Source of the DNA: Fibrobacterota bacterium
Lineage (GTDB): Bacteria > Fibrobacterota > Chitinivibrionia > Chitinivibrionales > JANQEN01
Length of the DNA: 5,845 nt
Reading direction: 5' to 3'
Assembly: GCA_030619215.1 (NCBI GenBank)
Contig: JAUXBV010000248.1
Span: 1-5,845, forward strand
Below, piece after piece: positions 1 through 5,697 of this stretch. Within the stretch, counting starts at the first letter, position 1; the number at the start of each line of letters is the position of its first letter. The notes under the pieces are model-generated. The model searched no databases. It was not told where the DNA came from and was given only the letters and a program-made list of their open reading frames with translations. The position numbers were made by a program, and so were the translations under genes.

Positions 1-11
1 TAAATAATAGT

Positions 12-33
12 GGGGCTCAACATGTTGAACCCC
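12..33 (-). terminator. Palindrome after the acyl-CoA dehydrogenase gene, probable operon terminator
   Basis: A near-perfect 22-nt palindrome begins 36 nt beyond the dehydrogenase stop codon. On the plus strand the arms are GGGGCTCAAC and GTTGAACCCC, giving about ten base pairs with one G-U wobble around the centre. Read on the minus strand it is followed only by a loose T/A-rich stretch (ACTATTATTTA), so it is an imperfect intrinsic terminator for the operon. On the plus strand a T6 run at 51-56 follows at a distance, so it could also serve a convergent gene outside the window. The GTAGGGG...CCCC form also resembles dispersed palindromic repeats found between genes in many bacterial genomes. 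Its position at the end of the operon favours a terminator role. Confidence 0.5.
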
Positions 34-69
34 TACAGTTCGAAATTCGATTTTTTATAATAATAAATG

Positions 70-1224
70 TTAACTCTTAGCTGTACTCTTTATTAATTGC
101 AGTGCGATCTCATTCCGTTGAACCTGATTGGCGCCTTCATATATCTGGGTTATCTTTGCATCCCGCATCCTCTTCTCCATGGGATATTCACGCATATAAC
201 CATACCCGCCCATAATCTGCAAGGCGTCAACCGTTACTCTCATTGCAACATCAGAGCAGTATAGCTTAGTCATTGCCGCTTCTTTGGCAAATCTCTTTTC
301 TCCGGCATCAACGGTGCGTGCAGTCGCATAAAGCAGGGCGCGTGCAGCTTCAATCTCGGTTGCCATATTGGCAAGCATATGCTGAATTGCCTGGAAAGAA
401 GATATGGCTTGCCCGAACTGCACCCGCTCACGTGAGTAGTTAAGCGCATCCTCAAAGGCACCCGCAGCGATACCGAGAGCCTGGGCGCCGACGCCCGGCC
501 GTGAATAGTTCAATGTATTAATGGCAATTATTGTTCCTATCCCTTCCTTGCCAAGGATGTTTTCCCTGGGAATTTTACAATCCTGAAATATCAGCTCAGT
601 GGTACTGGATGCCCTGATACCCATTTTATCCTCATGTTTACCAAAGCTAAAACCTTCTGTTCCTTTTTCCACTATAAATGCGGATAAGCCCCGTGCCCCT
701 CTTTTCGGATTTGTCTTTACTATTACAGAATAAATCTCTGCATTTTCACCATTTGAAATCCACTGTTTTGTGCCATTTAATATATAGTAGTCGCCCTCGA
801 GCTTAGCAGTTGTCTTCATCGCAAGGGCGTCCGAGCCGGCACTCGCTTCTGTCAGGCCGAATGCAGCGAGCCTCTTACCGGCTGCGATATCAGGGAGATA
901 CTTCTTCTTCTGTTCATCGCTGCCAAAAAGTAAAATAGGAAAGGTGCCAAGTACGCAGGCCGCAAAAGCAAGGGAGATACCAGCACAGACCTTTGACAAC
1001 TCTTCAATGGCAAGACACATTTCAAGAACGCCATAACCCAATCCGCCGTATTCTTCCGGTATATATATACCGAATATATCAACATCCGCCATTGCCTTTA
1101 CCACATCCCATGGAAAAATACCTTCATGATCATACTTTTCCCGTACAGGAAGAATCTTCTTTTGAGCAACCTCACGCGCTGTGTCAATAATCATCTGCTG
1201 CTCTTCTGTAAAAAACCAATTCAT
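70..1224 (-). CDS. Acyl-CoA dehydrogenase (FAD-dependent, short/medium-chain type)
   Basis: A 384-residue flavoprotein of the acyl-CoA dehydrogenase family, at the usual full length of about 380. Family enzymes oxidise an acyl-CoA to the trans-2-enoyl-CoA and pass electrons to electron-transfer flavoprotein. The N-terminal helical domain opens with FFTEEQQMI. The flavin/substrate motif LTEASAGSD is at residues 124-132 and WISNG at 155-159. The C-terminal helical domain carries RVQFGQ, the QIMGGYGY motif and IYEGANQVQRNEIA, in which Glu363 is in the position of the catalytic base of short- and medium-chain enzymes. The start ATG follows the rnc stop by 3 nt and has a strong AAAGGAG (1233-1239) with 8-nt spacing, so it is almost certainly co-transcribed with rnc and the fab genes. 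Exact chain-length preference cannot be read from sequence. Its presence behind synthesis genes is unusual: it might act in beta-oxidation, as an acyl desaturase, or in reverse as an enoyl reductase. Only family membership is secure. Confidence 0.95.
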   Translation of the reverse strand: MNWFFTEEQQMIIDTAREVAQKKILPVREKYDHEGIFPWDVVKAMADVDIFGIYIPEEYGGLGYGVLEMCLAIEELSKVCAGISLAFAACVLGTFPILLFGSDEQKKKYLPDIAAGKRLAAFGLTEASAGSDALAMKTTAKLEGDYYILNGTKQWISNGENAEIYSVIVKTNPKRGARGLSAFIVEKGTEGFSFGKHEDKMGIRASSTTELIFQDCKIPRENILGKEGIGTIIAINTLNYSRPGVGAQALGIAAGAFEDALNYSRERVQFGQAISSFQAIQHMLANMATEIEAARALLYATARTVDAGEKRFAKEAAMTKLYCSDVAMRVTVDALQIMGGYGYMREYPMEKRMRDAKITQIYEGANQVQRNEIALQLIKSTAKS

Positions 1225-1227
1225 CTT

Positions 1228-2019
1228 CTAATCTCCTTTGAAATGGGATACTATTTGTTTTTTATCATAATTAAGCAGAGCATTATATGCCGCATTCTGC
1301 TGTGCTTCCTTCTTGTTGGAACCGACGCCCTCTCCCAGGCGCACCCCTCCGATTTCAATCCCAACCTTGAATTTCTTGGCATGGTCAGGTCCTTCCTCGG
1401 AAAGCAGAGGATAGCTTGGGATACCGAAGCCGTCTCCCTGCGACATTTCAAGAATGTTACTTTTAAAATTTATATTGTCTTCATCATTAATAAACTTCTC
1501 AATTCCGTCAAAGAGAAAAAGTTCAAGGAATTTTCTCGCTCTATCTATACCCCCGTCTAAAAATATTGCGCCCAGGACAGCTTCAAAAGCATTCGATACA
1601 ATAGATAATCTTTTCTGACCACCTGCCTTCTTCTCTGAATGTCCCATAATTAAAAAGCTGCCCAGTCCTAACGATTTGGCAATCTCACCAAGAATCTTCC
1701 TGCTTACCAGAAGCGATTTAATCTTTGAAAGTTGTCCCTCCGAGTATTCCGGATACTGTTTGTAAATATTTTCGGTTACCAGGCAGTTGAGAATCGCATC
1801 TCCTAGAAACTCAAGGCGTTCATTTGAAAAAAGCCTTTTTTTATCGTCCGGATTAACACAGGACTTATGGGTAAGTGACTGCCGTAACAGTTTTATATCT
1901 CGAAAATGATATTTTATACGTCTTTGAAATTTTTCTAGCGTAGCGTCAGGCTTGGGACTTCTCTTGACAAGCTGAAGTATGTTTTCAATCCACCTGTTTT
2001 TTTTATTCTGAAGGTTCAT
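1228..2019 (-). CDS. rnc: Ribonuclease III
   Basis: A double-strand-specific endoribonuclease of 263 residues that processes rRNA precursors and structured mRNAs in the cytoplasm. The RNase III domain spans about residues 28-175 and contains the signature NERLEFLGDAI at 66-76. Glu67, Glu70 and Asp74 correspond to E. coli Glu38, Glu41 and Asp45, and Glu94 to Glu65. The second metal-site motif reads SNAFEAVLGAIFLDGG: Glu146 matches E. coli Glu117, but the Asp114 position is Asn143 (codon AAT). A double-stranded RNA-binding domain follows at about 184-251, with the typical EEGPDHAKKF and KKEAQQNAA segments. There is a 27-residue N-terminal extension before the usual start of homology; no in-frame ATG, GTG or TTG lies between Met1 and the domain, which supports this start. 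The gene overlaps the end of fabF by 17 nt in another frame and has only a weak Shine-Dalgarno sequence, so translation probably depends on coupling to fabF. Confidence 0.97.
   Translation of the reverse strand: MNLQNKKNRWIENILQLVKRSPKPDATLEKFQRRIKYHFRDIKLLRQSLTHKSCVNPDDKKRLFSNERLEFLGDAILNCLVTENIYKQYPEYSEGQLSKIKSLLVSRKILGEIAKSLGLGSFLIMGHSEKKAGGQKRLSIVSNAFEAVLGAIFLDGGIDRARKFLELFLFDGIEKFINDEDNINFKSNILEMSQGDGFGIPSYPLLSEEGPDHAKKFKVGIEIGGVRLGEGVGSNKKEAQQNAAYNALLNYDKKQIVSHFKGD
1233..1239 (-). promoter_or_regulatory. Shine-Dalgarno of the acyl-CoA dehydrogenase gene
   Basis: AAAGGAG on the minus strand, lying inside the last codons of rnc and 8 nt from the dehydrogenase ATG. It fixes the start at 1224 and shows that this gene is set up for efficient initiation within the operon, in contrast to the weak site before rnc. 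Confidence 0.85.
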
Positions 2020-3250
2020 ACTTTTTTAATACCAATGACGCGTTATGTCCGCCGAAGCCAAAGGAGTTACTCATCACATAATTCAATGGTTTTTCCACCG
2101 CTTCGTTTGGCGTATAACTGAGCGGACATTCCGGATCAGGGTCTTCATAATTAATCGTTGGTGGAACTATGTTATTATTCAATGCTAAAACAGAAGCGAT
2201 GAACTCAACACCGCCTGAAGCTCCAAGAAGGTGTCCTGTCATGGATTTAGTTGAACTTATCGATACACTATGTACATGTTCCTTAAATACTTTCATCATT
2301 GCCTTTGACTCATACTTATCATTAAGCTGTGTTGATGTTCCATGCGCATTTATATAATCAATGTCGGCATAAGTAATCCCAGCCATGTCAAGAGCCATTT
2401 TCATGGCACGCTGAGCGCCTTCATGGTCCGGGGCAGGCGCCGATATATGATGAGCATCTCCGGTTGCTCCGTAGCCGACAAATTCCGCATATATTTTTCC
2501 GTTACGTGCAAGGGCATGCTCCAGCGTCTCAAGAATAATAATCCCGGCGCCTTCGCTCATGATAAAACCGTCACGTTTTTTGTCAAACGGGCAGCTTGCC
2601 TTCAGGGGAGCATCGTTGCGGGTTGAGAGTGCCTTCATGGAACAGAATCCCGCCATGCCGATCGGTGTAATAGAAGCCTCTGCACCGCCAACAGCCGCAA
2701 CATCCATCATGCCTGCCTTCATTGCAATGAATGCATCACCCATTCCATGTGCAGCAGAAGCACAAGCACTGACAACAGAGTAGTTCATCCCGGTGAAGCC
2801 GTATTTAATTGAAATATACCCCGAGGCCATATCAATGATCATCATCGGAATCAGAAAAGGAGATACACGTCTGGGGCCCCTGCTAAGAAGTTTACCAGTC
2901 TCTCTCTCCAGTGTTCCAAGGCCGCCAACACCTGAGGCAACAATAACACCGCAACGCTCAAGGTTAACAGCATCCAGATCCAGTCCTGAATCCCGGATTG
3001 CTTCATCCGCGGCAACCATTGCAAAAAGAATAAACCGGTCGGTGCGATTAATCTCTTTCGCCTCAAAATAATTACTGAAATCAATATCTTTTATTTCACC
3101 GGCGATACGAGAAGGATATTCAGACGCATCAAACAACGTTATGGTATCAACGCCTGATTTCCCGGCCTGCAAAGAAGACCAGAAGTCAGCAACATTATTG
3201 CCGATTGGACTGACAGCGCCCATGCCTGTGACAACTATTCTCTTTGACAT
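2003..3250 (-). CDS. fabF: 3-oxoacyl-[acyl-carrier-protein] synthase II (KAS II)
   Basis: The elongating condensing enzyme of type II fatty acid synthesis. It takes an acyl group from acyl-ACP onto its active cysteine and joins it to malonyl-ACP with loss of CO2. The protein is 415 residues, the normal length. The thiolase-fold halves carry the nucleophile Cys163 in VVSACASAA, His303 in NAHGTSTQLND, Lys335 in SSTKSMTGH, and His340 in the same motif. These numbers coincide with E. coli FabF. The closing loop NSFGFGGHN near the C-terminus is the usual gating motif. The start begins the canonical MSKRIVVTGMGAVSPIG. The Shine-Dalgarno sequence is modest (AAGG about 10 nt upstream). The gene is separated from acpP by 138 nt that include a terminator-like hairpin, so its expression may be set below that of acpP. 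Its 3' end overlaps rnc. Cys-His-His rather than Cys-His-Asn excludes FabH. Confidence 0.98.
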   Translation of the reverse strand: MSKRIVVTGMGAVSPIGNNVADFWSSLQAGKSGVDTITLFDASEYPSRIAGEIKDIDFSNYFEAKEINRTDRFILFAMVAADEAIRDSGLDLDAVNLERCGVIVASGVGGLGTLERETGKLLSRGPRRVSPFLIPMMIIDMASGYISIKYGFTGMNYSVVSACASAAHGMGDAFIAMKAGMMDVAAVGGAEASITPIGMAGFCSMKALSTRNDAPLKASCPFDKKRDGFIMSEGAGIIILETLEHALARNGKIYAEFVGYGATGDAHHISAPAPDHEGAQRAMKMALDMAGITYADIDYINAHGTSTQLNDKYESKAMMKVFKEHVHSVSISSTKSMTGHLLGASGGVEFIASVLALNNNIVPPTINYEDPDPECPLSYTPNEAVEKPLNYVMSNSFGFGGHNASLVLKKYEPSE

Positions 3251-3310
3251 TAAATCATTACCTTTTTTTTACCGTGTCATTTAAAATTAAAGTTATGTAA
3301 AAAATGATAT

Positions 3311-3359
3311 AAAAAGTCGGTACGAACCTGTCATCTCTTACCAGGAATATTCATACCGA
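3311..3359 (-). terminator. Hairpin with T-run between acpP and fabF, probable partial terminator
   Basis: On the minus strand TCGGTATGAA (3359-3350) pairs with TTCGTACCGA (3326-3317) over ten positions with one G-U wobble. Inside lies a second short stem, CCTG (3345-3342) with CAGG (3330-3327), reached across a 4-nt bulge. The structure is followed directly by CTTTTT, the arrangement of an intrinsic terminator. It starts 29 nt after the acpP stop codon. Because fabF, rnc and the dehydrogenase gene have no obvious strong promoter of their own, I infer incomplete termination that yields abundant acpP mRNA and less read-through, or a stabilising 3' end formed by processing. Confidence 0.7.
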
Positions 3360-3388
3360 TCTTATAGGTAAATCTCTAACAATAAAAT

Positions 3389-3622
3389 TTACGCTTTGGA
3401 TTCAATATAGTCTAAGGCATCTTTAACGGTTCTGATTTTCTCTGCGTCTTCATCAGGTATTTCAATGTTAAACTCATCTTCCAAAGCCATGATAAGTTCA
3501 ACCTGATCAAGCGAGTCTGCACCCAAGTCATCAACAAAAGATGCCTGAGGAGTCACTTTGTCTTCACTGACGCCAAGTTTTTCTGCAATAATCTGTTTCA
3601 TCTTTGATTCATGTTCGCTCAC
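3389..3622 (-). CDS. acpP: Acyl carrier protein
   Basis: A 77-residue acidic carrier that holds growing acyl chains on a 4'-phosphopantetheine arm and shuttles them between fatty acid synthase enzymes. The attachment site is Ser37 within [13 protein letters not shown], matching the E. coli position when the initiator Met is counted. The four-helix pattern and the acidic helix II ([10 protein letters not shown]) are standard. I place the start at the GTG at 3620-3622 because AAAGGAG (3629-3635) stands 6 nt upstream and the length then fits the family. The reading frame stays open back to another GTG at 3685 that overlaps the fabG stop, but the extra 21 residues do not resemble ACP and lack a ribosome site. 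The nearby ATG at 3622-3624 is immediately followed by a stop. It sits between fabG and fabF, with a terminator-like hairpin after it and a possible promoter before it, consistent with the high expression usual for ACP. Confidence 0.96.
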   Translation of the reverse strand: MSEHESKMKQIIAEKLGVSEDKVTPQASFVDDLGADSLDQVELIMALEDEFNIEIPDEDAEKIRTVKDALDYIESKA

Positions 3623-3628
3623 ATTAAG

Positions 3629-3635
3629 CTCCTTT
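3629..3635 (-). promoter_or_regulatory. Shine-Dalgarno that fixes the GTG start of acpP
   Basis: AAAGGAG on the minus strand, 6 nt from GTG at 3622-3620. It is one of the two best ribosome binding sites in the window and supports the 77-residue acyl carrier protein rather than a longer form starting at 3685. Confidence 0.85.
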
Positions 3636-3656
3636 AAAAATTGTACTATGTGCGGG

Positions 3657-3685
3657 TTTATATAAAATGATAATTTACACGTCAC
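3657..3685 (-). promoter_or_regulatory. Candidate acpP promoter
   Basis: GTGACG (3685-3680) resembles a -35 box at four of six positions and TATAAA (3662-3657) a -10 box at five of six, separated by exactly 17 nt. The -35 overlaps the fabG stop codon and the predicted start of transcription would fall about 25-30 nt before the acpP GTG. An internal promoter would fit the greater demand for ACP than for the enzymes. The call rests on consensus matching alone. Confidence 0.3.
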
Positions 3686-4437
3686 ATAACAAGTCCACCG
3701 TCAATTGTTAACACCTGCCCTGTAATATAATCGGCAAGCGGTGATACTAAAAACAGGACAGCATTGGCAATATCTTTAGGCAAACCTATTCTTTTCAGCG
3801 GGATATTGTCAATAAACGCCTGCTTATCCTGCTCCGATAATTTGTCAGTCATAGCGGTCTGTATAAATCCAGGTGCAACAGCGTTAACGGTGATTGACCT
3901 GCCGGATAGCTCGCGGGCAAGAGACTTTGTCAGGCCTATCATACCTGCCTTTGCAGCAGAATAATTAGCCTGCCCCGCATTTCCAATAATTCCCACAATG
4001 GAAGATATATTGACAATTTTTCCTTCCCTGGCTTTTATCATCGGGCGCGCAACTTCTTTACAACAAAGAAAAGCGCTCTTCAGGTTTACGTTCAATACGG
4101 CATCCCAGTCAGCCTCTTTCATTCGTAATAAAAGAGTATCCCGCGTAATACCGGCATTATTTATCAGGATATCTATTTTGCCAAAAGTTTCAAGAAAGGC
4201 GGCAATCATCGAAGAGACACTGTCACTACTTGACACATCAGCCTTTATTGCCAGTGACGTCCGCCCCAGCGCTTTGATATCTTCGGATGTCTTACGGACA
4301 GTTTCCTCGTCAATATCGCTGACAGCAACATCCGCACCGGCACCGGCAAGGGCAAGAGCTATTTCGCGGCCAATTCCCCTGCCGCCTCCGGTTACCAGAG
4401 CACTCTTTCCACTAAAATCTATTAAACTTCTTTCCAT
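3682..4437 (-). CDS. fabG: 3-oxoacyl-[acyl-carrier-protein] reductase
   Basis: A short-chain dehydrogenase/reductase of 251 residues that reduces 3-ketoacyl-ACP to 3-hydroxyacyl-ACP in fatty acid synthesis. The Rossmann cofactor motif TGGGRGIG is at 16-23 and NNAGIT at 93-98. The catalytic tetrad is Asn118, Ser146, Tyr159 and Lys163 (YSAAK), each offset by 8 from E. coli FabG. The C-terminal [14 protein letters not shown] is typical of FabG. The second beta strand ends in VAVSDID, placing Asp41 where NAD(H)-preferring family members usually have an acidic residue; most FabG enzymes use NADPH. The gene lies 19 nt after fabD with a weak ribosome site (GGATAATGAG region), suggesting coupled translation, and 59 nt before acpP. 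Position between fabD and acpP makes a fatty-acid role much more likely than another reductase function. Confidence 0.96.
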   Translation of the reverse strand: MERSLIDFSGKSALVTGGGRGIGREIALALAGAGADVAVSDIDEETVRKTSEDIKALGRTSLAIKADVSSSDSVSSMIAAFLETFGKIDILINNAGITRDTLLLRMKEADWDAVLNVNLKSAFLCCKEVARPMIKAREGKIVNISSIVGIIGNAGQANYSAAKAGMIGLTKSLARELSGRSITVNAVAPGFIQTAMTDKLSEQDKQAFIDNIPLKRIGLPKDIANAVLFLVSPLADYITGQVLTIDGGLVM

Positions 4438-4456
4438 ATCTCATTATCCGGCCAAG

Positions 4457-5374
4457 TTAATTTGTCAGAGAATATAAGTTATCAACTGTATCACAGGAAA
4501 TAACATTAATTTCCCTGTCACATTTTCTTGCAAGTCCCTTCAGCACGCTGCCGGGTCCAACCTCCACACAGGAAACTGCATTATTCTTTTTAAGACACTC
4601 CATTGAGTCGGCCCAGCGTACCGGTGAAAGAAATTGCCTGATTAACATCTCTTTCAGGGTGTCCCCGTTACTCTCAGGTTCAGCAGCAACATTGGTAATA
4701 ACCGGGCATTTGGCATTACTAAAAGAAAAAGAGGCAATAAATTCCTCAAATTCATCAGCCGCAGGCTGCATAAGAGGGGAATGAAACGCACCGCTCACCT
4801 GAAGCTTAATAACACGCTTTGCTCCCGCGCTGCTCAATTTTTCGCAGGCGATATCCACTGCTGAAGTATCTCCGGAAATCACTATCTGCTCGGGAGAATT
4901 TAAATTCGCAGGTACAACAACTCCCTCTTTAACCTGCGAAAGGATATCTGAGATAGCTTCCTTTGAAAGGCCAATAACCGCTGCCATGGACCCTTTTGCA
5001 ATCTTACCCGCCTCAGCCATAAGCTCGCCACGTTTTGCAACAATCCGAAGCCCGTCTGAAAAAGAAAAAACTCCTGCAACATACAAAGCGCTATACTCCC
5101 CCAGAGAGTGGCCTAAAGTAAAAGAGGGAAAGAGCCCTTTTTCATTTAATACATCACTGATAGCTGCTTCAACAATAAAGAGGGCCGGCTGCGTATTCTG
5201 TGTTGCTTTTAAATCTTCCTCCGGCCCGTTAAAAATAATTGCTCTGAGATCGCGACCCAACACTTCATTCGCTTCATCAATACGCTTTTTAGCAGTTTCA
5301 AAGGTATCATAAAAATCCTTTCCCATTCCTGCTTTCTGAGATCCCTGGCCGGGGAAAAGAAATGTATGCGCCAT
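4457..5374 (-). CDS. fabD: Malonyl-CoA:acyl-carrier-protein transacylase
   Basis: Transfers malonyl from CoA to ACP, supplying the extender unit for FabF. The protein has 305 residues, the normal length for the family. The N-terminal LFPGQGSQ motif (6-13) supplies the oxyanion-hole Gln10. The nucleophile Ser90 lies in GHSLGEYSA (88-96). Arg115 is at the malonyl carboxylate-binding position (E. coli Arg117). His198 in GAFHSPLM is the catalytic histidine. A C-terminal VEVGPGSVLKGL completes the fold. The ATG at 5374 is preceded by AAAGGA (5385-5380) with 5-nt spacing. It is the first gene of the operon visible here: the 471 nt upstream carry no convincing gene, so the plsX and fabH genes that often precede fabD are not adjacent. 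Confidence 0.98.
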   Translation of the reverse strand: MAHTFLFPGQGSQKAGMGKDFYDTFETAKKRIDEANEVLGRDLRAIIFNGPEEDLKATQNTQPALFIVEAAISDVLNEKGLFPSFTLGHSLGEYSALYVAGVFSFSDGLRIVAKRGELMAEAGKIAKGSMAAVIGLSKEAISDILSQVKEGVVVPANLNSPEQIVISGDTSAVDIACEKLSSAGAKRVIKLQVSGAFHSPLMQPAADEFEEFIASFSFSNAKCPVITNVAAEPESNGDTLKEMLIRQFLSPVRWADSMECLKKNNAVSCVEVGPGSVLKGLARKCDREINVISCDTVDNLYSLTN

Positions 5375-5450
5375 CCTGATCCTTTCTCTATGAATTGATT
5401 TATAAATTAATATCTTTTTTTGTTTTTACGGTAGTACCACAGTTAAATAA

Positions 5451-5481
5451 AATATAAAAAAAAGACCAATGAAATGTTCAA
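5451..5481 (-). promoter_or_regulatory. Candidate promoter of the fab operon
   Basis: TTGAAC (5481-5476) is a good -35 match. After a 17-nt spacer comes TTTATA (5458-5453), or after 19 nt TATATT (5456-5451), either of which could be the -10. Transcription would begin near 5445 and leave a leader of about 70 nt before fabD. The -35 box lies inside the perfect 15-nt palindrome at 5475-5489, the geometry expected where a repressor blocks RNA polymerase. No other convincing sigma-70 type pair was found in the upstream region. Confidence 0.4.
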
Positions 5482-5489
5482 ATTGAACA
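5475..5489. promoter_or_regulatory. Perfect palindrome over the promoter, candidate operator
   Basis: TGTTCAA, one central base, then TTGAACA: seven matched pairs with no mismatch. It overlaps the candidate -35 element of the fab operon. Dyad symmetry of this size is typical of sites bound by dimeric repressors, and fatty acid synthesis operons are often controlled by such proteins (FabR, FapR, FabT or FadR types). The sequence does not match a consensus of those regulators that I can recall with certainty, so the regulator is unknown. Confidence 0.45.
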
Positions 5490-5541
5490 CTCCCCTGGCC
5501 CATCTTTTTCACCCAACATTCTAATCCAGCGATGCTGAATA

Positions 5542-5618
5542 AGATTCTCTACCTCTGAATAATCTACAAAAAAACGCGTAGTCCTCTTTAGAGGGTAGAT
5601 AATTCATACAGAGAATCT
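5542..5618. repeat. Large imperfect stem-loop upstream of the fab operon
   Basis: The outer arms AGATTCTCT (5542-5550) and AGAGAATCT (5610-5618) are perfectly complementary. After a small asymmetric internal loop, TGAATAATCTAC (5556-5567) pairs with GTAGATAATTCA (5595-5606) at 11 of 12 positions. Together they form about 20 base pairs. The 27-nt loop contains a further small hairpin, CCTCT-TT-AGAGG (5583-5594), directly abutting the main stem. The element lies about 170 nt upstream of fabD, beyond the likely promoter. It may be a structured leader or small RNA, the remnant of a miniature inverted-repeat element, or a terminator of an upstream gene. On the minus strand a T7 run lies inside the loop, which is not a classical terminator position. 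Confidence 0.6.
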
Positions 5619-5663
5619 AAACAGAACCTTGGTGAACCCGATAGTCCTAATGTCAAATGTATA

Positions 5664-5697
5664 GATTATAAATTACACCATTTCTTTATTTATAATC
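5664..5697. repeat. AT-rich 10-bp inverted repeat
   Basis: GATTATAAAT (5664-5673) and ATTTATAATC (5688-5697) are perfect reverse complements separated by 14 nt. The hairpin would be weak because nine of ten pairs on each side are or adjoin A-T, so a protein-binding site is as likely as an RNA structure. A similar palindromic core, ATTTATAAAT, occurs at 5398-5407 near the fabD ribosome site. Confidence 0.4.

Noticed and set aside
1126..1560. Plus-strand open frame of 144 codons antisense to the dehydrogenase-rnc junction
   Set aside because: It overlaps two secure minus-strand genes, has low-complexity hydrophobic content without a recognisable domain, and no ribosome binding site worth noting.
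3685..3687. ATG at the end of fabG as start of acpP
   Set aside because: This ATG is the last codon of fabG and is followed directly by its TGA; it is not in the acpP frame.
3998..4477. Plus-strand open frame of 159 codons antisense to fabG
   Set aside because: Composition is the mirror of the fabG codons; no domain, and fabG is certain on the other strand.
5430..5438. Short palindrome GGTAGTACC downstream of the candidate fab promoter, considered as a FapR-like site
   Set aside because: Only four base pairs around one base, and it does not extend to the longer FapR-type dyad.
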